Origin: JBJMLO01 sp045805265
Lineage (GTDB): Bacteria > Actinomycetota > UBA4738 > JACQTL01
Reading direction: 5' to 3'
Assembly: GCA_045805265.1 (NCBI GenBank)
Contig: JBJMLO010000021.1
Coordinates: 115,569-179,568, forward strand
DNA: 64,000 nt
Shown here: in pieces, positions 27,842 through 35,275 of the stretch
How positions within the stretch are numbered: the stretch's first letter is position 1
Layout: each line of letters opens with the position of its first letter
The notes under the pieces: generated by a model
Seen by the model: only the letters and a program-made list of their open reading frames with translations
Database searches by the model: none
Told to the model about the DNA's origin: nothing
Program-made: the position numbers and the translations under genes

Positions 27842-29101
27842 ATGGCGTTCTCCGACGAGACCGTGGTGTTCGCGAGGGGCGGGAAGGGCGGCGACGGAGC
27901 CGTCTCGTTCCGCCGCGAGCCGTACACGCCGCGCGGCGGGCCCGACGGGGGCGGCGGTGGACACGGGGGAGCGGTGGTGCTCGAGGTCTCCACCGGCGTC
28001 CGCGACCTGTCGTGGCTGGCCGACCATCCGCACCAGCGCGCGGGGAACGGGCAGCCCGGCGGCAAGAGCCGCTCGACCGGCGCGGGGGGAAAGGACGTGG
28101 TGCTCCGGGTCCCCGACGGCACGGTGGTGCGCGACGAACGGGGGTTCGTCGCCGATCTCGTCGGCGAGGGCGCGCGGGCGGTCGTCGCCCGCGGCGGACG
28201 GGGCGGAAGGGGGAATGCCGCGCTGGCCACGCCGCGGCAGCGTGCTCCCCGCACAGCAGAGGCGGGGGAGCCGGGCGAGGAGCACCGCGTCGAGCTGGAG
28301 CTCCGCATCGTGGCCGACGTGGGGCTGGTCGGGCTCCCGAACGCGGGGAAGTCGACGTTGCTGTCGCGGCTGTCGGCTGCGCGGCCCAAGATCGCCGACT
28401 ACCCGTTCACCACGCTGACGCCGAACCTCGGCGTGGCGGGGGACGACGAGCGGTTCGTCGTCGCCGACATCCCCGGGCTCGTGGAGGGCGCGTCGGAGGG
28501 GCGGGGCCTCGGGCACCGGTTCCTCCGTCACGTCACGCGGTGCCGGGCGCTGGTGCTCGTCGTGGACCTCGGGAGCCCGGATCCGGCCGCCGACCTGGCG
28601 ACCGTCCGGGAGGAGCTCGCGGCCTACGACCCCGGGCTGGCCGAGCGCTCTCGGGTGGTCGCGGGGACGAAGGCCGATCTCGTCGAGGAGCCCGCCGAGG
28701 CGGTTCGTCGGCTGGGCGACGGCGCGCTGGCGGTCTCCGGCGTGACCGGCGAGGGGCTGGACGAGCTCCGCGGCCGGATCGAGGTCGCGCTCCAAGAGGC
28801 GAAGGGGGCCGAGCCCGACCGCGAGCCCTACGTCGTGCTCAGGCCGGCCCGCGAGCGGTTCGTGGTCCGCCGTGAGGGCGAGCGGTTCCGGGTGGTGGGC
28901 CGAGACGTGGAGCGGTGGGTGGCCGGCACCGACTTCGACGACCCGAGGGCGGTCGCCACCCTCCAGCGACGCCTGGTCAAGGAAGGCGTCGAACACAAGC
29001 TGGCGTCGGTCGGCGCCCGTCGGGGCGACGAGGTCGTCATCGGCGACCGGGCGTTCGAGTTCTTTCCCGAAGGCGAACCACCGGGGCCCTCGGGTCCGTA
29101 G
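27842..29101 (+). CDS. obgE: Obg-family GTPase
   Basis: Ribosome-assembly and stress GTPase. 419 residues. The glycine-rich Obg domain starts FSDETVVFARGGKGGDGAVSFRREPY. The G domain has G1 GLPNAGKST (about residue 163), G3 DIPGLVEGASEGRGLGHRF and G4 TKADLVEE. The C-terminal OCT domain runs RERFVVRREGERFRVVGRDVERWV through VIGDRAFEFFPE. Conserved neighbour of rplU-rpmA. Confidence 0.96.
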   Translation: MAFSDETVVFARGGKGGDGAVSFRREPYTPRGGPDGGGGGHGGAVVLEVSTGVRDLSWLADHPHQRAGNGQPGGKSRSTGAGGKDVVLRVPDGTVVRDERGFVADLVGEGARAVVARGGRGGRGNAALATPRQRAPRTAEAGEPGEEHRVELELRIVADVGLVGLPNAGKSTLLSRLSAARPKIADYPFTTLTPNLGVAGDDERFVVADIPGLVEGASEGRGLGHRFLRHVTRCRALVLVVDLGSPDPAADLATVREELAAYDPGLAERSRVVAGTKADLVEEPAEAVRRLGDGALAVSGVTGEGLDELRGRIEVALQEAKGAEPDREPYVVLRPARERFVVRREGERFRVVGRDVERWVAGTDFDDPRAVATLQRRLVKEGVEHKLASVGARRGDEVVIGDRAFEFFPEGEPPGPSGP

Positions 29102-29112
29102 GATCAGGCGAC

Positions 29113-29550
29113 GTGGCAGACCGCAGGTACGAGCTGGTCCGCGAGGAGGACGCCCGGTGGTCGGAGCTGTGCGACGCGATCCGCGCCGTGCCGCCCGACC
29201 GCCTGCTGCAGCCCGGCGTCACCGAGAACTGGACCGGCAAGGACCTCCTGGCGCACCTGGGGTGCTGGATGGCCGAGGCGGCCGGGATGCTGGAACGGAT
29301 CCGGCTGGGAACGTACGAGTCCCGCCGGATCGACCTCGACGCCCTCAACGCGCGGTTCTACGACGCGTGTCGCGACCTCTCCCTCTCCGACGTCCGCGCC
29401 GAGATGGAAGCCGCCAGGACCCGGATGTTCCAGGAATGGGGGGCCCTGCCGGAGGTCACGCCGGAGGCCGAGGAATGGTTCGTCGAGTCGGGCCCGGCGC
29501 ACATCGCCGAGCACCTGCCCCGGCTCCGGTCGTTCCTCGACGGCGGGTGA
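29113..29550 (+). CDS. DinB-like four-helix protein (first of two paralogues)
   Basis: 145 residues from GTG 29113, 12 bp after obgE. Motifs WTGKDLLAHLGCWMAEAAGML and HIAEHLPRLRSF fit the DinB/maleylpyruvate-isomerase N-terminal helical bundle, in which a few histidines can bind a metal. A clear paralogue lies at 32956-33483 (shared: LAHxGxW, RxGTYE, FYED/FYDA, EHLPRLR). Substrate unknown; such proteins are often thiol-dependent transferases or isomerases in actinobacteria. Confidence 0.72.
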   Translation: MADRRYELVREEDARWSELCDAIRAVPPDRLLQPGVTENWTGKDLLAHLGCWMAEAAGMLERIRLGTYESRRIDLDALNARFYDACRDLSLSDVRAEMEAARTRMFQEWGALPEVTPEAEEWFVESGPAHIAEHLPRLRSFLDGG

Positions 29551-29592
29551 GCCCGGGCCGGGGCGACGTTCCGGACACCTACAATCGCGGCC

Positions 29593-30207
29593 GTGAAGCG
29601 ACGCACGCGGCTCGGCGTGATGGGCGGGACGTTCGACCCGATCCACCACGGGCACCTGCTGACCGCCGAGGAGGCCAGGGTCCAGTTCGAGCTCGACGAG
29701 GTGCTGTTCGTCCCGACCGGGCGGCCCTGGATGAAGTCCGAGCGGACGGTGTCGCCGCCCGAGGACCGCTACCTGATGGTGGTGATCGCGACGTCGGGGA
29801 ACCCCCGATTCATGGTGAGCCGCATCGAGATCGAGCGCGACGGCCCCACGTACTCCGTCGACACCCTGCACGCCATCCGGCAGGCGCGTGGCGAGGTCGA
29901 CCTGTTCTTCGTCACCGGCGCGGACGCGATGCTCGAGATCTTCCAGTGGAAGGACCCGGAGGATGCGCTGTCACAGGCCCATTTCATCGCGGCGACCCGG
30001 CCGGGCTACGACCTGTCGCTGTTCGAGCGGGGGGCCCCGACCGAGCATCCCAACGTGAGCGTGATGCAGATCCCGGCGCTCGCGATCTCCTCGACCGATA
30101 TCCGGCAGCGCGTGGCGGCCGGCCGGCCGATCCGGTACCTCGTGCCCGAGGGCGTCCAGACATACATCGAGAAATCGGGTCTGTATCGCGAAGGCGGAGG
30201 CGGGTAG
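29593..30207 (+). CDS. nadD: Nicotinate-nucleotide adenylyltransferase
   Basis: Makes deamido-NAD from nicotinate mononucleotide and ATP. 204 residues from GTG 29593. The nucleotidyltransferase signature is GGTFDPIHHGHLLTAEEA, and the second motif ISSTDIRQRVAAGRPIRYLVP is intact. It precedes rsfS, as in most actinobacteria and firmicutes. Confidence 0.95.
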   Translation: MKRRTRLGVMGGTFDPIHHGHLLTAEEARVQFELDEVLFVPTGRPWMKSERTVSPPEDRYLMVVIATSGNPRFMVSRIEIERDGPTYSVDTLHAIRQARGEVDLFFVTGADAMLEIFQWKDPEDALSQAHFIAATRPGYDLSLFERGAPTEHPNVSVMQIPALAISSTDIRQRVAAGRPIRYLVPEGVQTYIEKSGLYREGGGG

Positions 30208-30284
30208 GCTAGGTGGCGACGACGCGCGGCCGTGCGGCCCGCGCGGTGAGGAGGATCTCGCGAGCGGCATGACGGAACCGGGAC

Positions 30285-30677
30285 GTGGCGGAGCGTAGGA
30301 GCAAAGCGCCGCCCGCCCCGCAGGACCTGGCCCTGGCCGCCGCACGCGCCGCCGCGGACAAGCAGGGCCAGCGCATCGTCGTGCTCGACATGCGGGAGCT
30401 GCTGGTCATCACCGATTACTTCGTGATCGCGTCTGCGGGCACCGACCGCCACGCCAAGACGATCGTGGAGGAGGTCGAGCGGTCGCTCCGGTCTTCCGGC
30501 GCGAAGCCGGTCCGCCGGGAGGGCGAGCACGAGGGAATCTGGATCCTCCTCGACTACGTCGACATCGTGGTCCACGTGTTCCGCGAGGAGGAGCGCGAGC
30601 TGTACAACCTCGAGCGCCTGTGGGGCGACGCCCCCCGGGTGGAGTGGGACGAGGCCGAAGCGGCCGCCCGCGGGTGA
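30285..30677 (+). CDS. rsfS: Ribosomal silencing factor
   Basis: 130 residues from GTG 30285. Signatures: VVLDMRELLVITDYFVIASAGTDRHAKTI and GIWILLDYVDIVVHVFREEERELYNLERLWGDAP. RsfS binds L14 and blocks subunit joining under starvation. The 77-bp spacer after nadD includes GAGGAGGATC but not at a useful distance for this start. Confidence 0.95.
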   Translation: MAERRSKAPPAPQDLALAAARAAADKQGQRIVVLDMRELLVITDYFVIASAGTDRHAKTIVEEVERSLRSSGAKPVRREGEHEGIWILLDYVDIVVHVFREEERELYNLERLWGDAPRVEWDEAEAAARG

Positions 30678-30745
30678 GAGTCCGGAACGCGCCGTTCCCC
30701 TGCGCCGAATATGCTTCGGGCCATCCGAGACGGAAGGAGACCGCG

Positions 30746-30961
30746 ATGGCGGAGAGCGTGTACCGGGTGACCGAGGTCATCGGGACCAGCAGCGACTCCT
30801 GGGAAGCAGCGGCCAAGAACGCGGTGGAGACCGCGGCCAAGACGCTCCGCGACCTCCGCGTCGGGGAGGTCGTGAGGTTCGACGTGACGATCGAGGACGG
30901 CAAGGTCACCTCCTACCGAGCCCGCGTCAACGTGTCCTTCAAGTACGAGGACGCCTCGTAG
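30746..30961 (+). CDS. Dodecin (flavin-binding storage protein)
   Basis: 71 residues. Sequence MAESVYRVTEVIGTSSDSWEAAAKNAVETA followed by LRVGEVVRFDVTIEDGKVTSYRARVNVSFKYE is a textbook dodecin. Dodecins form hollow 12-mers that store and protect flavins. GGAAGGAGACCGCG precedes ATG 30746, fixing the start. It is the last backbone gene before the accessory region. Confidence 0.92.
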   Translation: MAESVYRVTEVIGTSSDSWEAAAKNAVETAAKTLRDLRVGEVVRFDVTIEDGKVTSYRARVNVSFKYEDAS

Positions 30962-31056
30962 CCGAGACCCCGCTCTCGGCCCCGTGACGTGACCCTGGGC
31001 GGCGGTTCCCCGAACTCGAAGTCACACGAGGCGCGGAGCAGTCCAGGCAGCGCCAC

Positions 31057-31178
31057 GAGGGCCTGTAGCTCAGTTGGTAGAGCGCTTGCTCGGTAGGCAT
31101 CCCGGCCCAAACGCTGTGCTTGACCAGTGGTTATGCACGAAGTCAGCGAGCGGAATGCGTCCTGTTATCCGCTGTAAC
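31057..31178 (+). repeat. tRNA-5'-half-like element, copy 1
   Basis: 122 bp; identical to 42682-42803 at 108 of 122 positions with no gaps. It starts GGGCCTGTAGCTCAGTTGG, a normal tRNA acceptor strand and D-arm (GCTC/GAGC stem). The anticodon arm then degenerates (CTTGC-TCGGTAG-GCATC) and no T-arm follows, so it is not a functional tRNA. GGGCC (31059-31063) can pair with GGCCC (31104-31108). In the 3' part, 31149-31153 pairs with 31162-31166, and the loop can pair with 31128-31132, a pseudoknot supported by changes in copy 2. It marks the boundary between backbone and accessory DNA. Attachment site or structured RNA are both possible. Confidence 0.8.
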
Positions 31179-31225
31179 GAACCGCCTAACCATTGGTATA
31201 TGACGCAGTAGGCGGCGCTCCCCCG

Positions 31226-31618
31226 CTAGCTCCGCGAGGAGATCTTGGTTGGCGCCTCGGATCCGGGCGGGGGAAGGTGTTCCTCTGCCCAGCGGCTGAT
31301 CTGTGCGAGCGCGGGCATGAGGGCGCGGCCCGCCTCGGTGAGGGAGTAGGTGACGGCGAGGGGCGGTCCCTCGGTGACGGTGCGAGTGACGAGCCCGGCC
31401 CTGGTGAGCTCGCCGAGGCGGTCGGCGAGCATCGAGTCGCTGATCCCCTCGACGGTGCGGGCGAGGGCGCGGAAGCCGGCCGGCCCGCCGCTCAGCGTTC
31501 CCAGCACCACCCCGGTCCAGCGCCTGCCGAGCAGGTCGAACGCACGCACCAGTGACCCGTCGGCCCGCCCGCACGCTTCGGCGTCCAGGCGGGGCTTCTG
31601 TCGGGTCGAGCTGCTCAT
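31226..31618 (-). CDS. HxlR-family winged-helix regulator
   Basis: 130 residues. HxlR layout: ADGSLVRAFDLLGRRWTGVVLGTLSGGPAGF, recognition region ISDSMLADRLGELTRAGLVTR, wing PLAVTYSLTEAGRALMPAL. The usual N-terminal sensing cysteine is present once (EACGRADG). ATG 31618 is divergent from the pirin gene with a 66-bp shared control region. HxlR proteins often repress the divergent neighbour and respond to aldehydes or redox stress, so control of the pirin-DoxX genes is likely. Confidence 0.88.
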   Translation of the reverse strand: MSSSTRQKPRLDAEACGRADGSLVRAFDLLGRRWTGVVLGTLSGGPAGFRALARTVEGISDSMLADRLGELTRAGLVTRTVTEGPPLAVTYSLTEAGRALMPALAQISRWAEEHLPPPGSEAPTKISSRS

Positions 31619-31625
31619 GGGAATA

Positions 31626-31638
31626 AGACTAGCAGTCT
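31626..31638. promoter_or_regulatory. Palindrome AGACT-AGC-AGTCT in the HxlR/pirin control region
   Basis: A perfect 5-bp inverted repeat with a 3-bp spacer, 8 bp upstream of the HxlR start. Its placement suggests an autoregulatory operator. No motif database was searched. Confidence 0.4.
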
Positions 31639-31684
31639 CGAAGTTGCTCGTGTTCCAGGAGTTACTGAAAAAGAGGTGAGGAAG

Positions 31685-32503
31685 ATGCAACAGCAGGTCG
31701 AGACAACCTCACGAGACGCCGTCCTCGTGGAGGACGCCCACGTCCGCCCCATGATGGGATTCCAGATCCTCGAGCCCCTGCCCACGCGGAGCGCGCCGTA
31801 CGAGCGGCTCGATCCGTTCATCCTCGTGCACGAGAGTCGCTTCCAGCTGTCGGAGCTTGCGGACGTCGACACTAAGCACCCGCACCGCGGGTTCGACAAC
31901 CTCTGGTACATCCTCGAGGGGTCGGCCAGCACCGGCCACAGTACGGGCCCCGCCGGATCCATCGAGCGGGCCCGGCTGCCCAAGGGCGCCCTGCTGGCGC
32001 TGCGGACAGGACGGGGTGCGTGGCACGCGGAGGGGATCGGCGCGGAGGAGCGCGCCGAGGGCCAGGGTGACACCGAGTGGCGCAGCGTGCTGTTCTGGGT
32101 GAACCTGGCCCGCAAGGACAAGGATGTCGAGCCGACCGCACAGGTGCTGTTGCCCGAGCAGATCAGCGTTCGACAGGAGGGCGATGCGACGGTCCGGGTG
32201 CTGGTCGGTGAGGGATCTCCGGTGCAATTGGGGACGCCCGCGATCGTCCTCGACGTGGCGTTCCCCGATGGCGGGACGTTCACGACCGCGGTGCCGCCGG
32301 AGTTCCACGGCTTCGCCTACGTGCTGGACGGCGAGGCCGCCTTCGGAGCGAACAAGCGAAGGGCTCGTCCACCCCAGTTGGTCGTCATGGGTCCGGGTGA
32401 GGAGTTCACGGTGACGCACGCCGCCCCCGGCACACGGTTCATGCTCATGTCGGGGAAGCCGTACGGCGAGGCGCCCGTGTTCAACGGGCCATACGTGGAC
32501 TAG
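31685..32503 (+). CDS. Pirin-family bicupin protein
   Basis: 272 residues, two cupin folds. The pirin signature HPHRGFDNLWYILEG carries metal-ligand histidines, and the pirin start block LPTRSAPYERLDPFILVHE is present. The C-terminal cupin has AFGANKRR and VMGPGEEFTVTHAAPGTRFMLMSGKPYGE. Known members are redox-sensing regulators or quercetin-type dioxygenases; which applies is not clear. ATG 31685 is chosen; GTG 31676 would add three residues. Divergent from the HxlR regulator and followed 10 bp later by the DoxX-like gene. Confidence 0.88.
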   Translation: MQQQVETTSRDAVLVEDAHVRPMMGFQILEPLPTRSAPYERLDPFILVHESRFQLSELADVDTKHPHRGFDNLWYILEGSASTGHSTGPAGSIERARLPKGALLALRTGRGAWHAEGIGAEERAEGQGDTEWRSVLFWVNLARKDKDVEPTAQVLLPEQISVRQEGDATVRVLVGEGSPVQLGTPAIVLDVAFPDGGTFTTAVPPEFHGFAYVLDGEAAFGANKRRARPPQLVVMGPGEEFTVTHAAPGTRFMLMSGKPYGEAPVFNGPYVD

Positions 32504-32513
32504 CGGAGGAGCG

Positions 32514-32933
32514 ATGCGGATCTCGCTGCGTGACCTCCCGACACGCCTCGCCACGGGGTCGTACATCCTGCACTCGGGCGTGGAGAAGTGGCACGGAACG
32601 GAAGAGCAGGCGCAACGGATCCACGGGACGGCAGCGGGCGCCTTCCCGTTGCTCGCGAGCGTCCCGCCGAGGTCGTTCCTCAAGACCCTCGCCCTCGCGG
32701 AGATCGGGATCGGCGCCACGCTGCTGACGCCGTTCGTTCCGAACCGCCTCGCGGGAGCGGTACTGTCAGCCTTTTCCGGGGGGCTCCTCACGATGTACCT
32801 GAGGACCCCGGCGCTGCACAAGCCCGGTAGCGTCTGGCCGACGCCGACGGGCATCGGAGTGAGCAAGGACGTCTGGATGTTCGGCATCGGCCTCGGCCTT
32901 ATGGCCGACCGCGGCGGCGAGACCGGTCGCTGA
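32514..32933 (+). CDS. DoxX-like membrane protein
   Basis: 139 residues with three to four hydrophobic segments (LPTRLATGSYILHSGVEKW, LKTLALAEIGIGATLLTPF, LAGAVLSAFSGGLLTMYL, DVWMFGIGLGLMA). The pattern fits small DoxX/DoxD-type membrane proteins, often linked with redox or oxidative-stress genes. Downstream of the pirin gene in the HxlR-divergent unit. Confidence 0.7.
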   Translation: MRISLRDLPTRLATGSYILHSGVEKWHGTEEQAQRIHGTAAGAFPLLASVPPRSFLKTLALAEIGIGATLLTPFVPNRLAGAVLSAFSGGLLTMYLRTPALHKPGSVWPTPTGIGVSKDVWMFGIGLGLMADRGGETGR

Positions 32934-32955
32934 CCGATCGGGGAGGAGTTCGTCC

Positions 32956-33483
32956 ATGGAGGACAAGAGTGTCGTCGGCCCCGTCGACGACCGGGCTCCA
33001 GAAGGCGCAGGTCGCCCCGGGAGGCAGTCACAGGACGAGCTGATGGCCGAGGAGGAACGGTTGTGGAAGGAGCTCCATGGCCTCGTGGACTCGCTGCCCG
33101 GGGACATGGTGGAGCGGCCCGGATATTTCTCCGAAGGGTGGTCGGCAAAGGATCTCGTCGCCCACATCGGGAGCTGGCTCGCCGAGGCGGGCGCCGTCCT
33201 GGAGCAGATCCGGTTCGGCACCTACGAGCCCGGTGAGATCGACGTCGACGCCATGAACGCGACGTTTTACGAGGACATGCGCGATGCCTCGTTGCACGAC
33301 GTGCGAGCGCAGGGGATCGCGGCCCGCAACCAGATGCTGCGCGCCTGGCGTTCGCTCCCCGACGCGTCGCCCGAGGCCGACCGCTGGATCAGCAAAGCCG
33401 GCCCCGAGCATTACGAGGAACACCTCCCGCGCCTCCGAGGGTGGGTCCACGAGCTCGTCGGGGAAGCATCAGCCGGAAGTTGA
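32956..33483 (+). CDS. DinB-like four-helix protein (second paralogue)
   Basis: 175 residues. Compared with 29113-29550 it has an N-terminal extension (VVGPVDDRAPEGAGRPGRQS) but the same core: WSAKDLVAHIGSWLAEAGAVLEQIRFGTYEP, then INVDAMNATFYED-like sequence and EHYEEHLPRLRGW. Same fold call (DinB/maleylpyruvate-isomerase N-terminal type). One copy sits in backbone DNA and one in accessory DNA 3.4 kb away, so one may derive from the other. GGGGAGGAG precedes ATG 32956. Confidence 0.7.
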   Translation: MEDKSVVGPVDDRAPEGAGRPGRQSQDELMAEEERLWKELHGLVDSLPGDMVERPGYFSEGWSAKDLVAHIGSWLAEAGAVLEQIRFGTYEPGEIDVDAMNATFYEDMRDASLHDVRAQGIAARNQMLRAWRSLPDASPEADRWISKAGPEHYEEHLPRLRGWVHELVGEASAGS

Positions 33484-33929
33484 CAGGCCGACGGCACAAT
33501 CGCTCTTCCGCTCCCAACGGTCCGAGGGTCGTGGTGTCCGGAACGGACGGACTCGCGGAGGTCTGGGACGTGAAGAGCCGCGAGCGCGTGGCCGTGCTGG
33601 CCGGGCCTCCCGGGGGCATCAACGACCTCGTCTACAGCCCCGACGGATCGAGCATCGCCGCGGCGAGCGAAGACGGCCTGGTGCGGCTGTTCGACCCGGA
33701 CACGGGCGCCCAACAATTGAGTCTGCGCGGGTCCGGATGCGCCGTGGAGGGTGTTGCCTTCAGGCCCGATGGCACGAAGCTCGCTTCCTCGAGCGAGTGC
33801 GACGGGGTCCGGATCTGGGCGCTCGACATCGACGACCTCCTCTCGATCGCGCAGCGCGAGGCCGGGAGAACGATCACCGACGCGGAGTGCCGCCAGTATC
33901 TCCACGTGGATCGGTGCCCGCAGGCCTGA
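33484..33929 (+). pseudogene. C-terminal remnant of a WD40 regulator
   Basis: From about 33510 to the stop at 33929 the DNA is highly similar (roughly 85-90 percent by eye) to the last ~420 bp of the large regulator at 42018-42436. It encodes the last WD40 blades (GLAEVWDVKSRERVAVLAGPPGG, DGLVRLFDPDTGAQQLSLRG) and the same C-terminal tail (SIAQREAGRTITDAECRQYL). No start, kinase or NTPase part remains. It begins directly after the DinB-like stop, so a larger paralogue was probably lost by deletion. Confidence 0.85.
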
Positions 33930-33966
33930 GCGCTGCTCCCGGTTGGGCTGGATTGTCTGCACCGCA

Positions 33967-35211
33967 TCAAGTGCTGGCGGCTCGCACCAGGTTGCCGGCG
34001 GTCGTGTCGACGTCGTGCTCGTCGTCGTTGGCCAGGACGACGACGACGATGCCCGGATGCTGGAAGCACAGCGCCGCGGTGCGGTACCCCTCTCTCGCGA
34101 GGCCCGGGTGGCCGACGGCCCCTGAATCCCGGCCGTATTCCTCCCGCCGGTCTATGACCCCCAGCCCGTATCCGGGTCGCGCATCGAAGTCGGTCATCTC
34201 GTCGACCGACGCTGCCGAGACGATCTCACCGGCGCACAGTGCCCTGAACCATCGGGCGAGAGTCGGTGCATCCGAAGCCATGGCACCTTCGGACGTGAAC
34301 ATGCTCGCGTTGGCGATCGACGGGAGATATCCGCCGCGGTCGTCGAGGGTGTCGGCCGACGCACCGAGCGGCATCGCCATCGGATCGGTCGGCCGCTCGT
34401 CGGGCTGATAGATCAGACGCTCGTACCCGCGGCCGGCAAGAACCCCACTCCGCAGCACCTCAGCGATCGGCCGACCGGTGACGTGTTCGACGATCAAGCC
34501 GAGCAGCAAGTAGTTCGTGCCTATGTACTCCCACTCCGACTGCTGGCCCACCGGGCCGCGCTCGGGTGCGACGGTCGCGAGCTTCTCCTCGAGGGTCCAG
34601 ACGTGCAACGGGTCACGCAGCAGGACTCTCCGGAGTTCCTTTTCATCGGCGAAGTATTCGGAGATCCCACTTCGCATCGAGAGCAGGTCGACGATTCTCG
34701 CCCCGTTCGTGTCGAACTCGAGGTCGGGTGGGAGACGATCGGCGGCGAGATCGTCGAGAGCCAGCTCGCCGGCTTCGACCAGCTGCATCACCTGGGCCGC
34801 CACCACGGTCTTGGTGATGCTGGCGATGGACATCTGATCGTTCGGGACCATCGCCCGATCTCCCGCGGCGAAGCCGGTCGCGCCACTCCAGGTCCCCTCT
34901 GCGGTGATTAGCGTCGCCGTGACCCCGTCACCGTTGGCCGACGTGTCGAGCACTTGCTGGAGCTCAGCCGCCAGCTCATCGGAGACGGGCTCATCGCCAA
35001 GGTGGGCGAAGACCTCGATCGGAAAGCCCTCCGCCGCCTCGCTCGGCTTGGCCGAGGCGACGGGTGCCTCGGAGGGCTCGACCGAAGCCGACGGCTGGAT
35101 CGAGACCGACGGCTGGATCGAGACCGCTGCGTGGGCGCCGCTCGAGGTCGGTGCGCATCCGGCGAGCGCGATCACGAGGGTGAGGGCCGAGAGGCCGCGT
35201 TGAGTCCGCAT
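33967..35211 (-). CDS. Lipoprotein serine hydrolase, class C beta-lactamase / PBP4* fold
   Basis: 414 residues. Lipobox at LVIALAGC (modified Cys near residue 19), then a Ser/Pro/Glu-rich linker containing a tandem SIQPSV repeat. The catalytic SxxK is SITK in MSIASITKTVVAAQVM. The Tyr motif region is YIGTNYLLLGLIVEHVTG, and the third motif is HPG in AVGHPGLAREGY (usual HxG). This is the family of D-aminopeptidases, esterases and PBP-like peptidases more often than true beta-lactamases. It should be anchored outside the membrane. Convergent with the WD40 remnant. Confidence 0.88.
   Translation of the reverse strand: MRTQRGLSALTLVIALAGCAPTSSGAHAAVSIQPSVSIQPSASVEPSEAPVASAKPSEAAEGFPIEVFAHLGDEPVSDELAAELQQVLDTSANGDGVTATLITAEGTWSGATGFAAGDRAMVPNDQMSIASITKTVVAAQVMQLVEAGELALDDLAADRLPPDLEFDTNGARIVDLLSMRSGISEYFADEKELRRVLLRDPLHVWTLEEKLATVAPERGPVGQQSEWEYIGTNYLLLGLIVEHVTGRPIAEVLRSGVLAGRGYERLIYQPDERPTDPMAMPLGASADTLDDRGGYLPSIANASMFTSEGAMASDAPTLARWFRALCAGEIVSAASVDEMTDFDARPGYGLGVIDRREEYGRDSGAVGHPGLAREGYRTAALCFQHPGIVVVVLANDDEHDVDTTAGNLVRAAST
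35088..35123 (-). repeat. 18-bp tandem repeat in the lipoprotein linker
   Basis: CCGACGGCTGGATCGAGA occurs twice head to tail (35088-35105, 35106-35123), encoding repeated SIQPSV in the linker after the lipobox. Unit length keeps frame, so copy number can vary without breaking the protein. Confidence 0.85.
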
Positions 35212-35275
35212 CCCACTTCCCCTTCCCTGATGTCGGGCCGATCGATCCGTGGGCGCGGCCCCCGGCCGTCGACGG

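Noticed and set aside
31059..31140. Functional tRNA gene at the GTAGCTCAGTTGG match
   Set aside because: Only the acceptor 5' strand and D-arm are present; the anticodon stem has mismatches, position 33 is not T, and no T-arm or 3' acceptor strand follows. The same holds at 42684.
31059..31500. tRNA split by a group I intron
   Set aside because: No 3' tRNA half was found within several hundred bases of either copy, and no intron core motif was recognised.
33967..35211. Antibiotic-resistance beta-lactamase
   Set aside because: The fold is class C-like, but the Tyr and third motifs fit the wider peptidase/esterase group, and it is a lipoprotein; resistance is not supported.
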